NCBI GenBank assembly: GCA_964247055.1
Contig: OZ176052.1
Location: 8,742,001-8,806,000 of the forward strand
DNA: 64,000 bases
DNA from: Paragordius varius
Lineage: Eukaryota; Nematomorpha
Reading direction: 5' to 3'
Below are positions 28,446 through 43,400 of this stretch, one piece after another; positions within the stretch are counted from its first letter, which is position 1, and each line of letters starts with the position of its first letter. The notes under the pieces are model-generated. The model ran no database searches, was not told the DNA's origin, and worked only from the letters and a program-made list of their open reading frames with translations. Made by a program: the position numbers and the translations under genes.

Positions 28446-31400
28446 CAAGTTTGTACTTTTTTGAAGAAAAAATTATATAAATGCGACACAAAATATTTGT
28501 TAGACTTATTGATTACCAACTCTACCTATCTTATAAGCTTGTTGTCAAAAAATGTGGTTAACGCATTTTTATAAAAAAGCATAAATCATATTTTTTTTAT
28601 TCGTAGAAGATTGTCATAAAAAAATAAGGATTCGCAATCACAATGTTTCTTAAAGTAAATTAAGGAATTTAAACCGTTTAAAATTCACATTATGATATAC
28701 AAATATAAAACTTGAAATAGTAATTAAATACTTTATATTTATGGTTAGATAAGAATTATAGGTTAACGATATTGAAATTATCAATTAATAATGCTTAGTT
28801 TAATTTTTATATTAAATGGTTGCGTACCTATCTATATCGATTAGGTTAATGCGATAAATTTTGCGAAAGAAAGAAATTTAATATATAGGCATAACGTAAT
28901 AAAAATGGGTTTAATTGCATAGAAATTATGTCTTATAATAAATGTATTATTATGTATGCTCTTAACTGTTTTCACTCACTTATGTAATATAAAAATAAAA
29001 ATATTTCTGTTTACGCAACAGTACCTAGCGCCTTTGAAACTAGGCAGACATTCGCATTCAAACGTATTGATCCCATCTATGCATGTGCCATTGTTTTTAC
29101 AGGCGTCGGGAAAACAGTCATTTATATTATTTTGACAGACTGGGCCATCAAAACCAGGGGGACAGGTGCAATTGTATGCGTCAAATATATCTGTGCATAT
29201 GCCTAAAATTTTTTACAAAATAAAGTTAAATACAATGTCATATATGTAATTTACAACGAAATCACGTTTTAGATATAAAAAAGGGGGTGTTTTGGGGTAA
29301 CAAGAGGCAAATCTGTACTATTTACAGATTAATTTATATGGGTGTTTTAGTGCTACAAATAGATGCACTACAGGTAAAAAATCTTATGTTTAACAAAACA
29401 TAATAAAAAAATGAAATAATATAGTTTACTGCAATTTTGTTTGCCCCTAAAATGATAGTAAACCATAAAACTAAGCATTGTTTGATACATAAATTAACCT
29501 ACTAATAATATTTCGATTGAAGGACAATTCCTATGTAGATACTAATTATATATAATTAAAATATTAGATAATTGAGCGATGTAAAGGCGAAAAAAGAGCA
29601 GTATTAGAAAAAAGGCAACAAATATATATTGACTCTTGATATTTAGTATTTTTTAGGACGATAGATATTAAATTTTAGGTTTATATTAGTTTTAACCGAT
29701 TTTTGGGTGAAAAATGTAATTTAAAATGAAATCAATAATTTAATTTATTCAAAATATTGTTCAACGGCTTCTACGCATTCTGCTCATCTCTCAGGTAATA
29801 TTAATGCTGTGTCAAAAAATTAATTGTATTTTGCGGAGAATCGTTCGTCAAGCCATTTTCAACGTCTTCCAATTTACTGAAGTGCTCCTTTGCGAGGATG
29901 TGATTGTGCCCCATTGATGTTAAGTTGTGTCAGCGCCAGATCACAAGAGTTCAGCGGATGGCAGAAGATTTTCCGATGGAAGTAATCAAGGTGGGTTTTG
30001 CTGTGTAAGACGGATTGTCATGTACCAAAACAGTTAACAATGTGTTCTGACCCACAGTCGTTTTTTGATTAATGCATGGTTTAAATTGATCATTTGTTGG
30101 ATAAGTTTGTGTATTAACGGTTTCACCGGGTTAGTTAACACTAAACCGCTCTGGTCCAACCAGACACAGAGAATGGTCCATCTTTGCAAAGCGATTTGGT
30201 CTTGATGTTGACGGACAGATTTGTCAACCTTCCACAAAATAAAGCCATTTCTCATCACCTGTCCCAATTTGATGCTAATCTTTTTTTGTGACGTTGAAGC
30301 AGTATTTTACGAGTCACTTTGAGTTTCGATTTTACGTTCATTAATATCGTGTGGAAATCCTTTACCGAGTTTATTCTTTCCAATCATTGAAGATATCTAT
30401 TGATTGTTTTTTGTAATTCATATAATCTCCCAATTGTTGTCAAATTTGAATTGGGTCATCAATAACTCTTGCACTTTAGCGTCTTCGTAGTTGTAGTTAG
30501 CGGCTGCTCTCTTTCATTAAATCACAATTTTTAATATTTCTAAAGCATGCTTCATATATGTTAAGAGAATGTTCACCATATGTTTATACCAGTATACAAT
30601 AACTTTCAACAGCTTTTTTCCTGATGGTATAGCGTGTAACAAATTTTACTTTTTAAAACACAAATTTCAACATGATTATTAAATCAAAAAAGATAAACGC
30701 TAGTTTCTGGCGAAATCAACTTGTGTGGTCGTTTGATGTCAGATAAAAAATGCGGTGTGTATGTAATCGTCTGCGTACTCTTCGCGTCTTCTCTTAGTTA
30801 AACCTATAATAAATTGTGAATGCGCCTACTAAATGCTAATACCGGCATCTATAAATAAAAAATCAATTATGAATATCTTGTGATAAAAAGAGCTAAATAT
30901 ATTTTATATATTTTTTTATATTTCAATCGACCCTTGCAATCACTATAGAATTGAAATGGGGCCACGGTGAAATGAAATATATTTCTATTTTGGTTGAAGA
31001 AAAGGGCAGTTTTTTGCTGAAAATTAGTTTATTTAAATTTTTTTAATAAAGGATGTATGGTAAGTTGATTACATAATTGTTTAGAAAAGGTCACCGTACT
31101 ATATCTACCGAAAAGTGTGTCATAAATAATCGTTAAATCTTTTAACCTGTTTTATTGGCGTAATTAAAAAGAGGTGATATAATTTCAGCATATTATTATA
31201 ATGAAAAACCATTTAAATAAATTTAAAAGTATAGCCAAAATCGATGACTTTTAATTGGTGAGCAATTTATGGCATTATTAAATTTGATGTTCCATGAAGG
31301 AAACCGAGATTTAAATTCAAATGTTTACACATAGAAATAATAAATAATTGTTAACAAGTTACGTTGTGAAGTTGGACTTAGAGTTTGGTTGTGGCTTATC

Positions 31401-34400
31401 AGTGATGGAGTCGTATCCGTGGTTTCCATATTGGTTGGCTCCGAGAATACTGAAGTATCATTCGAAAATAGTGTTTTATCGCTATTAAGTGTCGTATTTT
31501 GTTGTAAAGGCGTAAATGGGGAATATGAATCATACGGACTTGATAAATATGTTATGGGCTCGCTAGTTTGATCGGTAATAAAAATTGTGGTTAAATTTAA
31601 ATGTTGTGTCCCTAGCGAATAAAGGTATTTAGGGCGCCATGCCTGGGTCGTGAATGTATTGGTGTTGTTTTCGTTGTTGTTTAGATCGTTTACATCAGTA
31701 TAATCAACATCTCTATAAAGATCAGGGTGATCATATTGGAGAGTTTCATTGCCAGTATCATAATCCCCAAAGGGTGTTAGAGTATTGTGAGTTGTTCTAC
31801 TTGTCTCTATAGGATTTTGGTTATTTATCAACATACTTTCAAGGACAGTCATTCGAGTAACAACGCTACTTTTTACTTTGGTATATTCAATATTCGATAC
31901 TGAACTTTTTTCTTCTGATAATATTCCTTGTGTGGTGTACCCATGCTGGGGATACGAATTTGTGTTATAGTTTACGATATTATCAGTTGGTTTAAATTGA
32001 GTTGATGCGGTCAGAGTTTGTTCCCTCACGTTTTCTAGAGACTGTTCAATTTGCTGGGTATCGGGTTGGGGAGAAGAAAATAAAGTGTTGTTTGAGTGAT
32101 CCACGTAAATTATATTGAGTTTAGGGTCATGAATTAGGGGTGATGAAATGGGATTTATTTGAAAGTTACGGGTTTGAGAATGGCTTTCTAAAGATCGATC
32201 TTGATCATATTTGGTCTCATTAGTCGGTAAATTAGATTTTGAATAAAAAGTTTTATCTTGTATATCTCCATCACTCAAATGATTAGCTGAATCATTTGTT
32301 TCCGTTTGATTTTTAACAGGCGCGTCATTGCTCTCTTGGCTGTGCTGAACTTTCACAGATCCCTGGACTTGAGTATTTAAAATTGCTAGAGGAGAATTTG
32401 CATAGTTATCACTTTTGTTTGAATTATTTTCTTCTTCTTGATTTAATAGAGTGGTAGGCAATGGCAGATTTGTTGTTGTAACTTCTAACGTCGTCGAATC
32501 TCCCAAATGGAAAAACTGTGGTCCTGAATAAATGGTTTCATTAATTTTAACTGGATCCAAATTTTCTTGGGGTGTGGATCCATTTTGTTGAAGCAAGTAG
32601 AAATTATTATAATTATGAAATAATTGTCCCCATAAACATTGGTATTGTAAATTCAAGATTAATAGAACTTGAAGAATACACTGTATTCGCAGCATAGTTA
32701 AAAAAATTTAAATATATCTTTTAAAAGTGATGAAACGGATCCATATAACAATTAAAACAATCAGACACTCAACATTCGAATTCCATACAATCGGAAAAAA
32801 GAAACACCATTTAAATTACCATCATATATATATAAGTAAGACGATATAATAATGTGAAAACGGATATTTAGATTTTGTGATTTAATAAACGCCCCTTTTT
32901 TATCGTAAATATGTGCGACGCCGAAAGTTTAGTCAGATAAAAATTATTATGCTAGATAAAAACCAAAAAATACCAGTTAGATATATATTTAAAACTAGTC
33001 AGTAAATTGGAATCAATGATTGTAGGAAAATGCGATAAAAAATATAAAATTATTAACTATTTATAATTGTAATATTATGAATACGCACTGCGTAAATGTG
33101 GTATACTGCTGATTATGTATATTGAATATGCATAGAGAGAGAGTCGATTTTGTCAATTAAAATTTACGACAAGTTGAATGCGAATATGCGACTTTTTCTA
33201 GAGGAACGAACATACAAATTGCTATGTAGTGTGAATGATCTCTTTCGATGACTTTATAAATTAAAAACAACAAGAGTGCTTTTTTGTAAATTTATATGTG
33301 AAGAAGTTTACTCTAAAGACGACACAGGATAAACACATAAGATAAGTATAAGTATGAGTAAAAATTATGTAGTAATTTATTTTTCCTGTTGTTTTATCAT
33401 GTAAAGAAAAGGTGAGTTTTTTTTTCAAGTTAAACAAATAAATTTAAAGGTGTTGTTTGTATTTTGTGTACATATATGAGTATATGTGTGTGTGTGTGTG
33501 TTTTGGAGTCTTTTATGTTGTTTGAAGAGGTATGTATGCATATATATATGTATGTTTATATAAAAATACATATTCAGGTAAATATATAAATATTTTTAAT
33601 TTTTTAATGTTTTCTTTTTTTATACTTTTTTACGAGGTACATTACTGACTGTATAATTTAATGTTATTAGATAGATAGATGCTTTTTTGCATTTTGACTT
33701 ATAGCTAAACGCTGGTACAGGTGGGTGAATTTATAAATGTTTATAATAAAAAAAGTATAGTATAAATTTGAATATTTTGAAAAGATTTATTATATATCAC
33801 GAAATATGAAAGGTATTATTTATAAATTGACCAAAATTCAATTTATATATATATACATAATAAACTATTGTTTAGCTCATTCTATGTCAAATCTATATCA
33901 ATATTTTTGATTATCATTTATTCATAATAATACAATTAAACAAAATTACAAATATTTTCATTAGTATATTTGAAGGTGTATTTATTGAGTTAATATGTGT
34001 TATATATTACAAAACTTTAATGGAATTAACTCTTTTTTATAATAAAAATAACCATTTCAAATCTGTGAGTTAATGCAGGATAATCCAGTTTTCATTTAGA
34101 GCTTTTGTTATCTTCAAATAGAATTATTTAATATTGACTTTGAAAATATGGTTTTAGCTCTTGGCAGTTAAATGAGGTTTAAAATCATATAGGAAAGGTG
34201 TCATTTAAAATAAAATTGTTAAATCCTTTGGCCATATTTCATTGCAATTAATAAAATGATTTTTTTAAAAAAATTTAATATATCGTGTTTCCAAGTAAAA
34301 GCTTGAATAAATATTTGTGGATAATCTCATAGATGATAAAGATTTTAATTACAAATAATGATAATTCGAGGGAGGTTCCCCCAATTAAACATTTAGGTTG

Positions 34401-37400
34401 TTGTTCATATTTAACGGTAAAACTTTTTTATGATAATATAATTTTTATGTTTCACAATGGGATAAAAATAAAATAAAATCCCAGTATAAATGTGTAAAAT
34501 TATATAAGTTATGAATCTATTAATAATAACAATAAAAAAATATGGAAAATGGATGAATTAAAAATGAATAGTTATAATGGTTTTAACTGTGCTTTTCCTA
34601 AACCTCCTCTTCCTTTGTTATATATTATAAGAAAAATTTGATTATGAATTTTATGCTAAATGAATACATATATGTATGCCAAAACACTTTTCTAAGTATT
34701 ATGATTTTATGTGCCAAATATTCTTTTCAACTTGTCTTTGTAGTGTTAAAGTTAGGCGGTGTATCAAAAATACTTCTGTTTCATTATTCTTTTCTAACAT
34801 CTCGATTCTTAAAACAATAGCATATCAAGTTCAGCTAATTACTTTTTTCTTATAGATGCTATTAAGAAAACTTTACGAAAAAAATAAATTAAATATTAAA
34901 GGAAAACTATAAATTAATTAACCTGGACTATCAATTTGATCAAATATTTGACTTAATGGGCTTTAAAATAAAAATAATTTCATATGTATAGCGCAATGTT
35001 GGGGTTCTCATAATTTAAAAAAGGCAAGGAGCAAACGCCATAGAGAGAAAAATCAATGCAATACATCATAATGTTTCAAACAGGCACCGAACGGGTAAAT
35101 AACATGTTAAAATATTCGGCTGAAATTTGGAGAGTTTTTCTGCCAAAAAAGGCCAAGATTAGAAACATATTTTTCACTTTAAATTTGACCCTCTATGCAT
35201 TACGTTAAAGAATGGAGTTTTAATGACAATGGTAAAGTGTGCGATGGTGGAAAAAACCAGATATGGTAACAACCGTTTTGGTGGAACCGAAACCTGAGAC
35301 AGCTAATCGGGATTAGAACAAAATCTGAGGGAATTTATAGTAATCCCTACCCATAAATTCAAATAATTAAAATTTTAGATTATGGTTGTCTATAAAATAT
35401 CACAAAAAATATAAATGCCGCCTTTCTTTTAATTTAACAAAAAATGCGGTAAAATTGATTGTGCCTTTTGTTATGGATTTTACAAATTCAAAGATTCCTG
35501 CGAAACGTCGCCTTTACTGAAGGAAAACGTTAAAGAAATGGGAACCCTGAGATTACATCAAAATTTTTAATCTTGGACCATAACACTGATCACGTGCGGC
35601 TAAATTATCAGTAGTTATACAATTTACTTTGTTTGAAAACAAACCTCTTTGTAAAAATAATAATGGTTTAATGAGACTTACATGGTATTTTTTACATAAA
35701 AAGCCATTAAAAATTTTAAAAAGAAGAAACATTATAAAAACACTATTACGCAAATAACATACACAGTCTATATAAAGTTTGGACAATAAAAACAGCTGAG
35801 TGTGTCACGAATTACAAGAAAAATGCGACGCGTATTTTTAAAACCACCAACCACTTATAAACGAATGTAATTTTTTACAACGATAAAGACGTTTGATGTG
35901 GCTTTTTTGCAAAAATAAAAAAATGTTAAAAAAAGCTAAAAAACATGTGGACATGGTTTTTTATGCAGTATTATTAATATGAATAATGCAAAAGTAATTT
36001 TAAAAAAATGTCACATACAATAATGATAAATAATAATAAATTTACAAAAATATATATAAAAATATATATTATGAATGAAATAAAACAGTGTTATGAAACG
36101 ACCGCCATATGTGTCCTTAATTTTTTGTCGCAAACATTGTTGCCAAACTTAGTCATAATATATTTACATAATAATTTTGATCTCTATCTATGACTTTGTA
36201 TAAATATTTACCATAATATAATATATATTCAAATCTGGAATCACAGAACCGAATGATAGTCTATTTTTAGTTAACAAATTTAGTGTGAATATTTATTTGT
36301 GATGAATATCACAATCAAGAATATAAAGGGATTGCGGATTCAGCCTAAATATTTGCAATGCTTATTACGATTTCCTAAACAATAGAAAATAATTCTAGGA
36401 TTTTTAAGAGACACATTATATATTAAGTCATATTCTAAGATTTCTTTTTTAGACAATACAGTATAAATTGATTACTAAAATAAGATTACTTTATCGACTC
36501 AAATGAGGACGAATGTGGAAAATTAATTAACACTTTCTTAATTTGTTAGTTGTACCAAATGTTTATCCCCTTTTCTTGCCAGTGGTATGGCCACAGCCCG
36601 CAAAATGTTTGCGGATATGGCAACATAAAAAAGCCCTTTTTATTTTTTTTTATTTTAAAGAAATAGGACATTTTCGGTTTTCCGGAGAAGGAGGTATAGG
36701 GATAAGCCTTGGGGAGTTCGAATTCCTACTGCCTTCAGTGCAAAAATTAAGGACTATTGATTATTATTCCAAAAAATATTTTTTATATATTTTAAAAAAT
36801 TGTATTTACCTTTATTTAGGCAGGAATCGGGTTTACAAGCGTTTGGAAGAGAGCAACCTTTTTTAATATCAGAATTTTTCTTTAAATTGGCTAACTCCAC
36901 GTATTTGTCATCTTTAGACCAATCGTGTCTAAAATAATTTATAATTATTAAACACTTGTTTGATTTAAAACTTTATATTCATAAACATGTGTATAATTTT
37001 AATAACTAAACAAATAAAATTTGAAATTACTGCGAAAAGGGTAATATGGTAGCAATATTTTCAATCATAATAACTGGATTTCTCAGACATCCTTTGAAGG
37101 GATGAAGCTTTTTAGCCACCAAAGTAGTTACATCATTCATGGTTCCTAATAAACGATTAAAAATTGAATGCGGTTGCTCTTGAAAATTAAAAATCGTTTC
37201 AAGCTAATAATAATTTTAATGGGAAAATTATGTTTTTAATCGTAACCGGTGGAATTAATGAATATTATGTAAAAAACTGTCCAAATTTGGTTTTAGTGTA
37301 AGTTTTAATGAAAATGGTGATAATCGAGATATCGACTACCAAAAATACCATGTAATCTTATGGGAAGAAATCTTTTTTAAATTGATGTCTGATTTTACAT

Positions 37401-40400
37401 AATTTTTATGATTTGTTAAATAAAGACATAAAAATAAAAAATTCGAATTGAATGAGGTCTAATATTATTATATTAATATATATGAACTCTGCTCAATTTA
37501 GTTTTAAATCGGCCATAAAATATGTCGGTTCTATATACAATCGCATTTATAAAGTGGGTTGAAGCAAATTTTGTTTTTAAAAAATTATATCGGTTTCGGT
37601 TTAGGCCTTAAGGTGCGGTTTCTGGGAAATTATGGCTACTTTGTTTACAAGCAACATCATTATATTGTTAGAAGTTTTTCTTTGACTAAACAGGTAATAG
37701 GCATATTCAAACGTTAAGGGAACAAAACTGAAAAGTATAATTATTTTTTTATTTGTAATCTTATAACATTTTTACATTTTTTAGAAATGCCCATTTATAA
37801 AATATTCAGCGATATTTACTGGCCGATTTTTTTTAAGTGATAAAAAATGGTCTACTATGATTGCTGAAAGAATTTTAGCGTGCAAAATAGCAATATTAAT
37901 TTCAAATATATTTAATTATATTATAAATCTAAAAATAAAATTCATGATATATACCGATTGAAAGAAAGGAACTGTCCCTTAACCATTGTAATAATTTTTG
38001 AGGTAAACTAAAAAACGTAACATTGTATTCAGTGTAGGAGATATCGGTGTAAATTTTCATATGATGTTGAGACAAAGTAATATTTAGCGTTATCCATTCA
38101 CCCTTGGAAACAATGTTGGGTGAAATATATGTTTGAGCGTTTGGTGACACTTGTCGCAAGTACCACTAAGAATATAATTTACAAAATTATTAGCGTCGTT
38201 TCGTAATGAAATAATCTTTGAACAGTTAATACTATATAGACAAAATTGCATAGAATTCGAATTGTATATTGGTACCTCAACAGTGGTTTTGCCTTCATGA
38301 ATAAAGATGGCTATGTAATTTCTTTCGATGGCTTCCAGGCCAGATCTTATAACCGACTCTTGAACATAAAACAATATGCAATCCGAACACCGAGTTCGAA
38401 ACTCCAAATTTATTGTTATAATCTTATCATTTTCGTTGGTTGTTTGTTTTGGGAAAATGTTTTCCAAATTTTGGTTTTGTTTGCTAATTTCATAGATCAA
38501 ATTTTGGTCAGGTTTTCCTTCCAATGTTATGACCTCAAAACCTATATATCAAAAAGATTATTAAAATACCATATCAGGATTTACAAAAGGCAAAATCAGT
38601 TCACTTAATGGAAATGCAATTAAATTATAATCAAAAAAATCTTTGTCTTAAATATATGTGTTTAATTTAGAGGTACCCTCTGGTTTAAGCTATATTTAGA
38701 TAGGGTCAATGATGAGCTATCATCCAAAAACTGTGAGTCAAACGTCATTATAAGAGATACCAATGTAAAAATTCAAGTAGAAAATATAGATTTATTAATG
38801 ATGCTATAACATATGCAAAAGGGAAAAAATTACCATATATTTCGGAAAATTCGGAAAAATCAAATCCAAAACTAAAAATATTCGAAAAATAAGATTTTAA
38901 AAAACGCTTTAAGGCCCCGGAAAAAATTTTTCACAAAAATATAGAAAATTTGAGTAATGGTAAAATTCCTGTATAGTTTGAAATTCGCTAAATTAGTGTT
39001 TATCTCTAGAAAGCTCGTCAAACAAAAAATCTTAGGGTGAAAACTTAGAATAATCTATATATTTATAAAAATGGAAAATGCTGGCTTTGTGATCTAATAC
39101 CGGAAAACCGGTAGACCCATTTAAATCCAAACTTCGAAAAACTATAATCATTAATCAATGCCCCGACAATAGCTTCGCCCGTTTTTTGAAATAGGCCCCC
39201 AGTTCGGGCCCACCCCGTGTGAAAAACGGGTTAAGTCAATTTTTTGGAGAACGTGTTGGACCATTCAATTTCAAATATGATTTTTGTTTAATTATTTTCG
39301 ATTGCGCCGAACATAGTCGTCTCGCTTTTTTGATTTAGGCCCTCTTTTTACCCGCTACCCCCGTAAAATGCCATTTTTTTCAAAAAACAATCCACAAAAA
39401 TAATTTTTTAAATCTATTTTTCCGCCAAGTAAACAAGGTATTAGTATGAATGCACCGTTTTAAAATTCCTATATATATATATATATATACATATATTATA
39501 AAATCTCAATTGACCAGTGTGGCCAATTTCTGCACAGAATGTGACTTAGTTTTTTAGCAATATAAAACGAGTTGTTAGCAAAAATAATTCATGATAATAT
39601 CAAACAATCAAAATATACAAATCGTACAAATAGGTCTCTCCTTGCTAATACATTGAGTTCCTAGGGGGCATGAAAGTTGTTGACAGGGATCATAGTTTTC
39701 ACAATTACGACCAGAATATCCCGGAGCACAGCTACACCTGTAATAAATTTTAAACGATTGGCATAATGATTTTGACAAAATGCATATATATTTGGGGCAT
39801 AACTTAACTAAGGGAATTAATTTGAAATAAAGAATATTATAATTCCACTGTAATATAATTGTCAAATATTAAATAAAAATAAAAAATATCTGTTTTTTCA
39901 TTGCAATTTTTACAAATTCATTAGAAAATTTCTACCCATTATTTAATTACAATTTAATGATAATCATGTGTTGCACTTGTTTTTTTGCATATTTCTTTAA
40001 TATGGAGTTTAAAACACACATTGCTTTTAAATTTAAAACATTATTTTATCTTATGAATTTAATTATATGAATTCTATGACACATAATATATTTATACATG
40101 GTTTTTCTGAATTTTGCAAATAGTTTGATATAAAATATAATGTATTTTGAATATTACTTGGCCTAAAAAACATAAATGCAAAAGATAGAAGAGTTATTTT
40201 TTTGGATTATTTTAAAATCGTTTAGGGCTAATTAGCAAAGTGTTAACTAAAATTAAAAAGGTTGATATAAACCGATTGGACATACATAGCTCATGTTTTT
40301 TAATCTATTAAGAGGTTCCACAAAAATATAAATAAAGAATGCGTTTATACGCATAATCGTTCCAAATCGTAAAGCACTCAGCCCCGTTTTTACATGGATG

Positions 40401-43400
40401 GTTGGCGCAAGCGTTATCAGATGGGGATCCTTGTGTCACGTTTGCGATTTCGACCAGTTTCATTCTTGGGGTTAGCCATTGATTACTTCGATGCTCTACG
40501 CCATTTTCCAAAGTGTAAAGGGTTAAGTTAATCGGTTCATTCCCCAATCGTAAATCCCATAAAGCACCTGATTTACGAAAATATGTATTATAAGACTATA
40601 AGAGCTTTAAAATTTTATTTTCCCCGGATATGGAATGTGTTAAAGAAAGGGAGAGTTAAAAAACATCTATTACAATATGACTATAAACTACCTTTGAATC
40701 CTTGAACATAATGTTGTCGCATAAATTGAAGTAACGCAGTATCAATACCGTCGGTGTAACCGATAGAACCCAAAAATATTTGAGATACATTAAGATCTAA
40801 CCAAGTTGGAAAAAAATATTTTTTCTTATAATGTTTGGCGGATGTTATGATTTGTAAGTCCTCCGCCACTTTGGCTATTTTAATAAATGGATAATTTTCC
40901 TCATTAACGTTGAAATCAGTTGTTAAAGATGAGAGTGTTTGATTTAATGGAACGTCATTGAAATCTATCTATTAAAGGAAATAGATTTTTAAATATATTT
41001 AAAATGTATAATCAAATTTTATGTCAAGGTTCATCATTACTAAATATTACAAATAAAATCGGAACCAATTAAACCAGAACCTCAACCATTCAATTTTTTA
41101 CCGTTACCGCAATAACGATCCTGGAATTGCTTTTGGAACTGGACTGTGGATGATTTTTATATTTTTTATAATTTCATTTACGATGCCAAAAATTATTGAT
41201 ATAATATTCGATCATCAATTAAAATACATTTAGATTTTCAGGAGAATATCATGCATGTATTTTTTTAGCAGTATAACAATTAGTAGAAAAAACAGCCTAT
41301 TCTATATTCTTGCAACAAATTCTTTGGAATCTGAACCATAACTGTTTTATATGGAACCGGCTTTTTCCGAAAAAAATATATGGAAACGGAACTAAAATCG
41401 GTTCCAATTCTTATGTTTAGGATTTCGATTGCCCTCAAATGTTTGATTTTTTATATGTTAATCAAACATTATTGCACCGATCAACACTAAATAAATGGTT
41501 TTAATGTTGGTACTTTTTGATTACCTTTATAAAACCCGAAGATAGAGATATAACAAATAGATAAGATTTTGTTGGGAATGTAGTATCGTTTGTAGTGTTT
41601 AGTAAATGTTCTATCGTATCCAACATTAAAAACATAATAGTAGAGTTTGTGGACCTTGTTTTCACCAAAAAAGATATTTCAAAATCTGATTGAATAACTC
41701 CAAATTTCTGAGTCTTGTGAGTATAGTTTGGGACCAACCATACATAGGATATATTGCGTTCATGATTCAATGTAAATTCATCGAAACCTGTCATTTTTTT
41801 ATAAAATTAGTTTAATTTATAGATTTGATTCAGCAGAGAAAAAGTAATATATATTTTATGAAAAAACCCAACTAAAGAATTTAAAAAATATTGAATATTA
41901 ATTTTGATGAGGTATGTATTACTCTTTTCGCAATCATTGCCCAAGTATGGTCTACGGCAATTGCAAACATATGAATACCATTGGTCTACACAATGGCCAT
42001 TTGTTTTGCAACTTGATTCATAACATTGTCGAGACCGTGTACATGATTTATTTACCGCATTACTTGTAATATTATATTGCATATTTTTATCATCCTCGTC
42101 TAGGAGTATCAAATTGTCGTTGACAAACACATCCTAATATAACATTGAAAAATTTTAAAAACACTAAATTAAATTTTATTCTGTTTGCCTAAAACATTGA
42201 TGTAAAATTTTAACTAGGTCGCAAATTGAATGGAGCAGTGCTACAAATAGATATAAACTGTAATGTTTTTTATGATTGTAAATCATACAATAAATTAGAT
42301 TGTAGCGAGTCAATTTAAATTTTTTTAATAAGAATCACAGATTTTAAGGCAAATGAACGAATTTAATTAAATATACCCTCATGCATCCAATGTAATTCGT
42401 AGTATCAAATAGGCTGTTTGTTTCATTAGTACCTCCAAAACTAATTTGTGCATTACACGGCTTTTCCCAATTTAAAAAGGCCCGATTATCTTCCCTCCAA
42501 ATATCAATGTTGATGAAACCATTGGAGGTCAAATTTATTTTGAGACTTTGCCATTCAGTTTTGTCCACTCGTGAAACTAATTGCGCATAAAAACGAAATT
42601 ATGAATGGTGCGATTTTATAAAAATATATAAAGTATAAATTATTGTTTTTGCCATAGTATGCTTTGCTGTAACTGAGTCGAGACCGATAATAAACTGCTA
42701 AATTTTGATAAGACATAAGATAAATGATTTTATTAGTAACAACAATATATCGTTTTCCATCTGACCAATTTACATAGTTCGAACCCATCTAAAATTATTC
42801 ATGTATTCCCAAATAGTATTCTAATGCTTATATACAGGCGTTTAAACATCTTTTATACATGGCGTATATTTTTGAATATCCTAATCTTCTCCAATTTTAA
42901 TCCGTTTGCTTTGTGAACTATACCTAAACTATTTTTTAGATTTGCCTAAAACTTAGTGGAGTGGCTAAGAGTGAAACAAGGGGTTGTAACTTCTTATAAA
43001 CCTATTCAATATTCTTATTAGGGCTTCATTAAAATATTTATATTTTATTATCAAAATTATGTGCCGAAAATTTGGTAGTTTATTGCAAATGATTACATTT
43101 GTTATGCATAAAAATATTCGAGATTTTCTTTGCAAACTCTTTAATTTTATTTTTTGCCCTATTAATGTATTTAAAATAAAATAATATAGTAAAGTTATTA
43201 CTTGATATAAATAAGGGATCATATTTTATAGAATCATTTGAATGTGAAATTAGTGTTCCAAAGAGTCTTCCATTATCGATTCTAAGATTTATTATATAGA
43301 TATAATTCACAGCCAGGCTAGGCTCATCTTTATTTTTATTGTATAATGTTATATCTATCAGGTTAACGTTTCTAAGGCTAGTGGCGAATTCTAAAGAAAT

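Larger units (their letters stand above)
29203..36809. other. crb: crb intron 23 (7.6 kb)
   Basis: The longest crb intron. It holds the 456-codon secreted ORF (31325-32695), a decayed mariner (about 29720-30720), a (GT)n tract at 33485-33501 and possibly another TIR element at about 34996-35556. The rest (32900-36800) shows no coding sequence that I can support. Confidence 0.75.

Noticed and set aside
30034-30267. 77-codon minus-strand frame
   Set aside because: A shifted frame across the mariner remnant; the true transposase trace (TGDEKW) is in another frame.
36543-36866. 107-codon plus-strand frame
   Set aside because: Antisense to crb exon 23 at its end and without protein features.
38090-38275. 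Apparent frameshift in LamG-4
   Set aside because: Two overlapping frames are explained by a 110-bp phase-0 intron (38166-38275) with a GTACC donor and a TTCTTAG acceptor.
42555-42788. 77-codon minus-strand frame between crb exons 13 and 14
   Set aside because: It looked like a LamG piece ([16 protein letters not shown]), but its only acceptor is phase 0 while exon 13 ends in phase 1. Exon 14 at 42576 joins exon 13 directly and supplies the expected EWQSLKIN strand.
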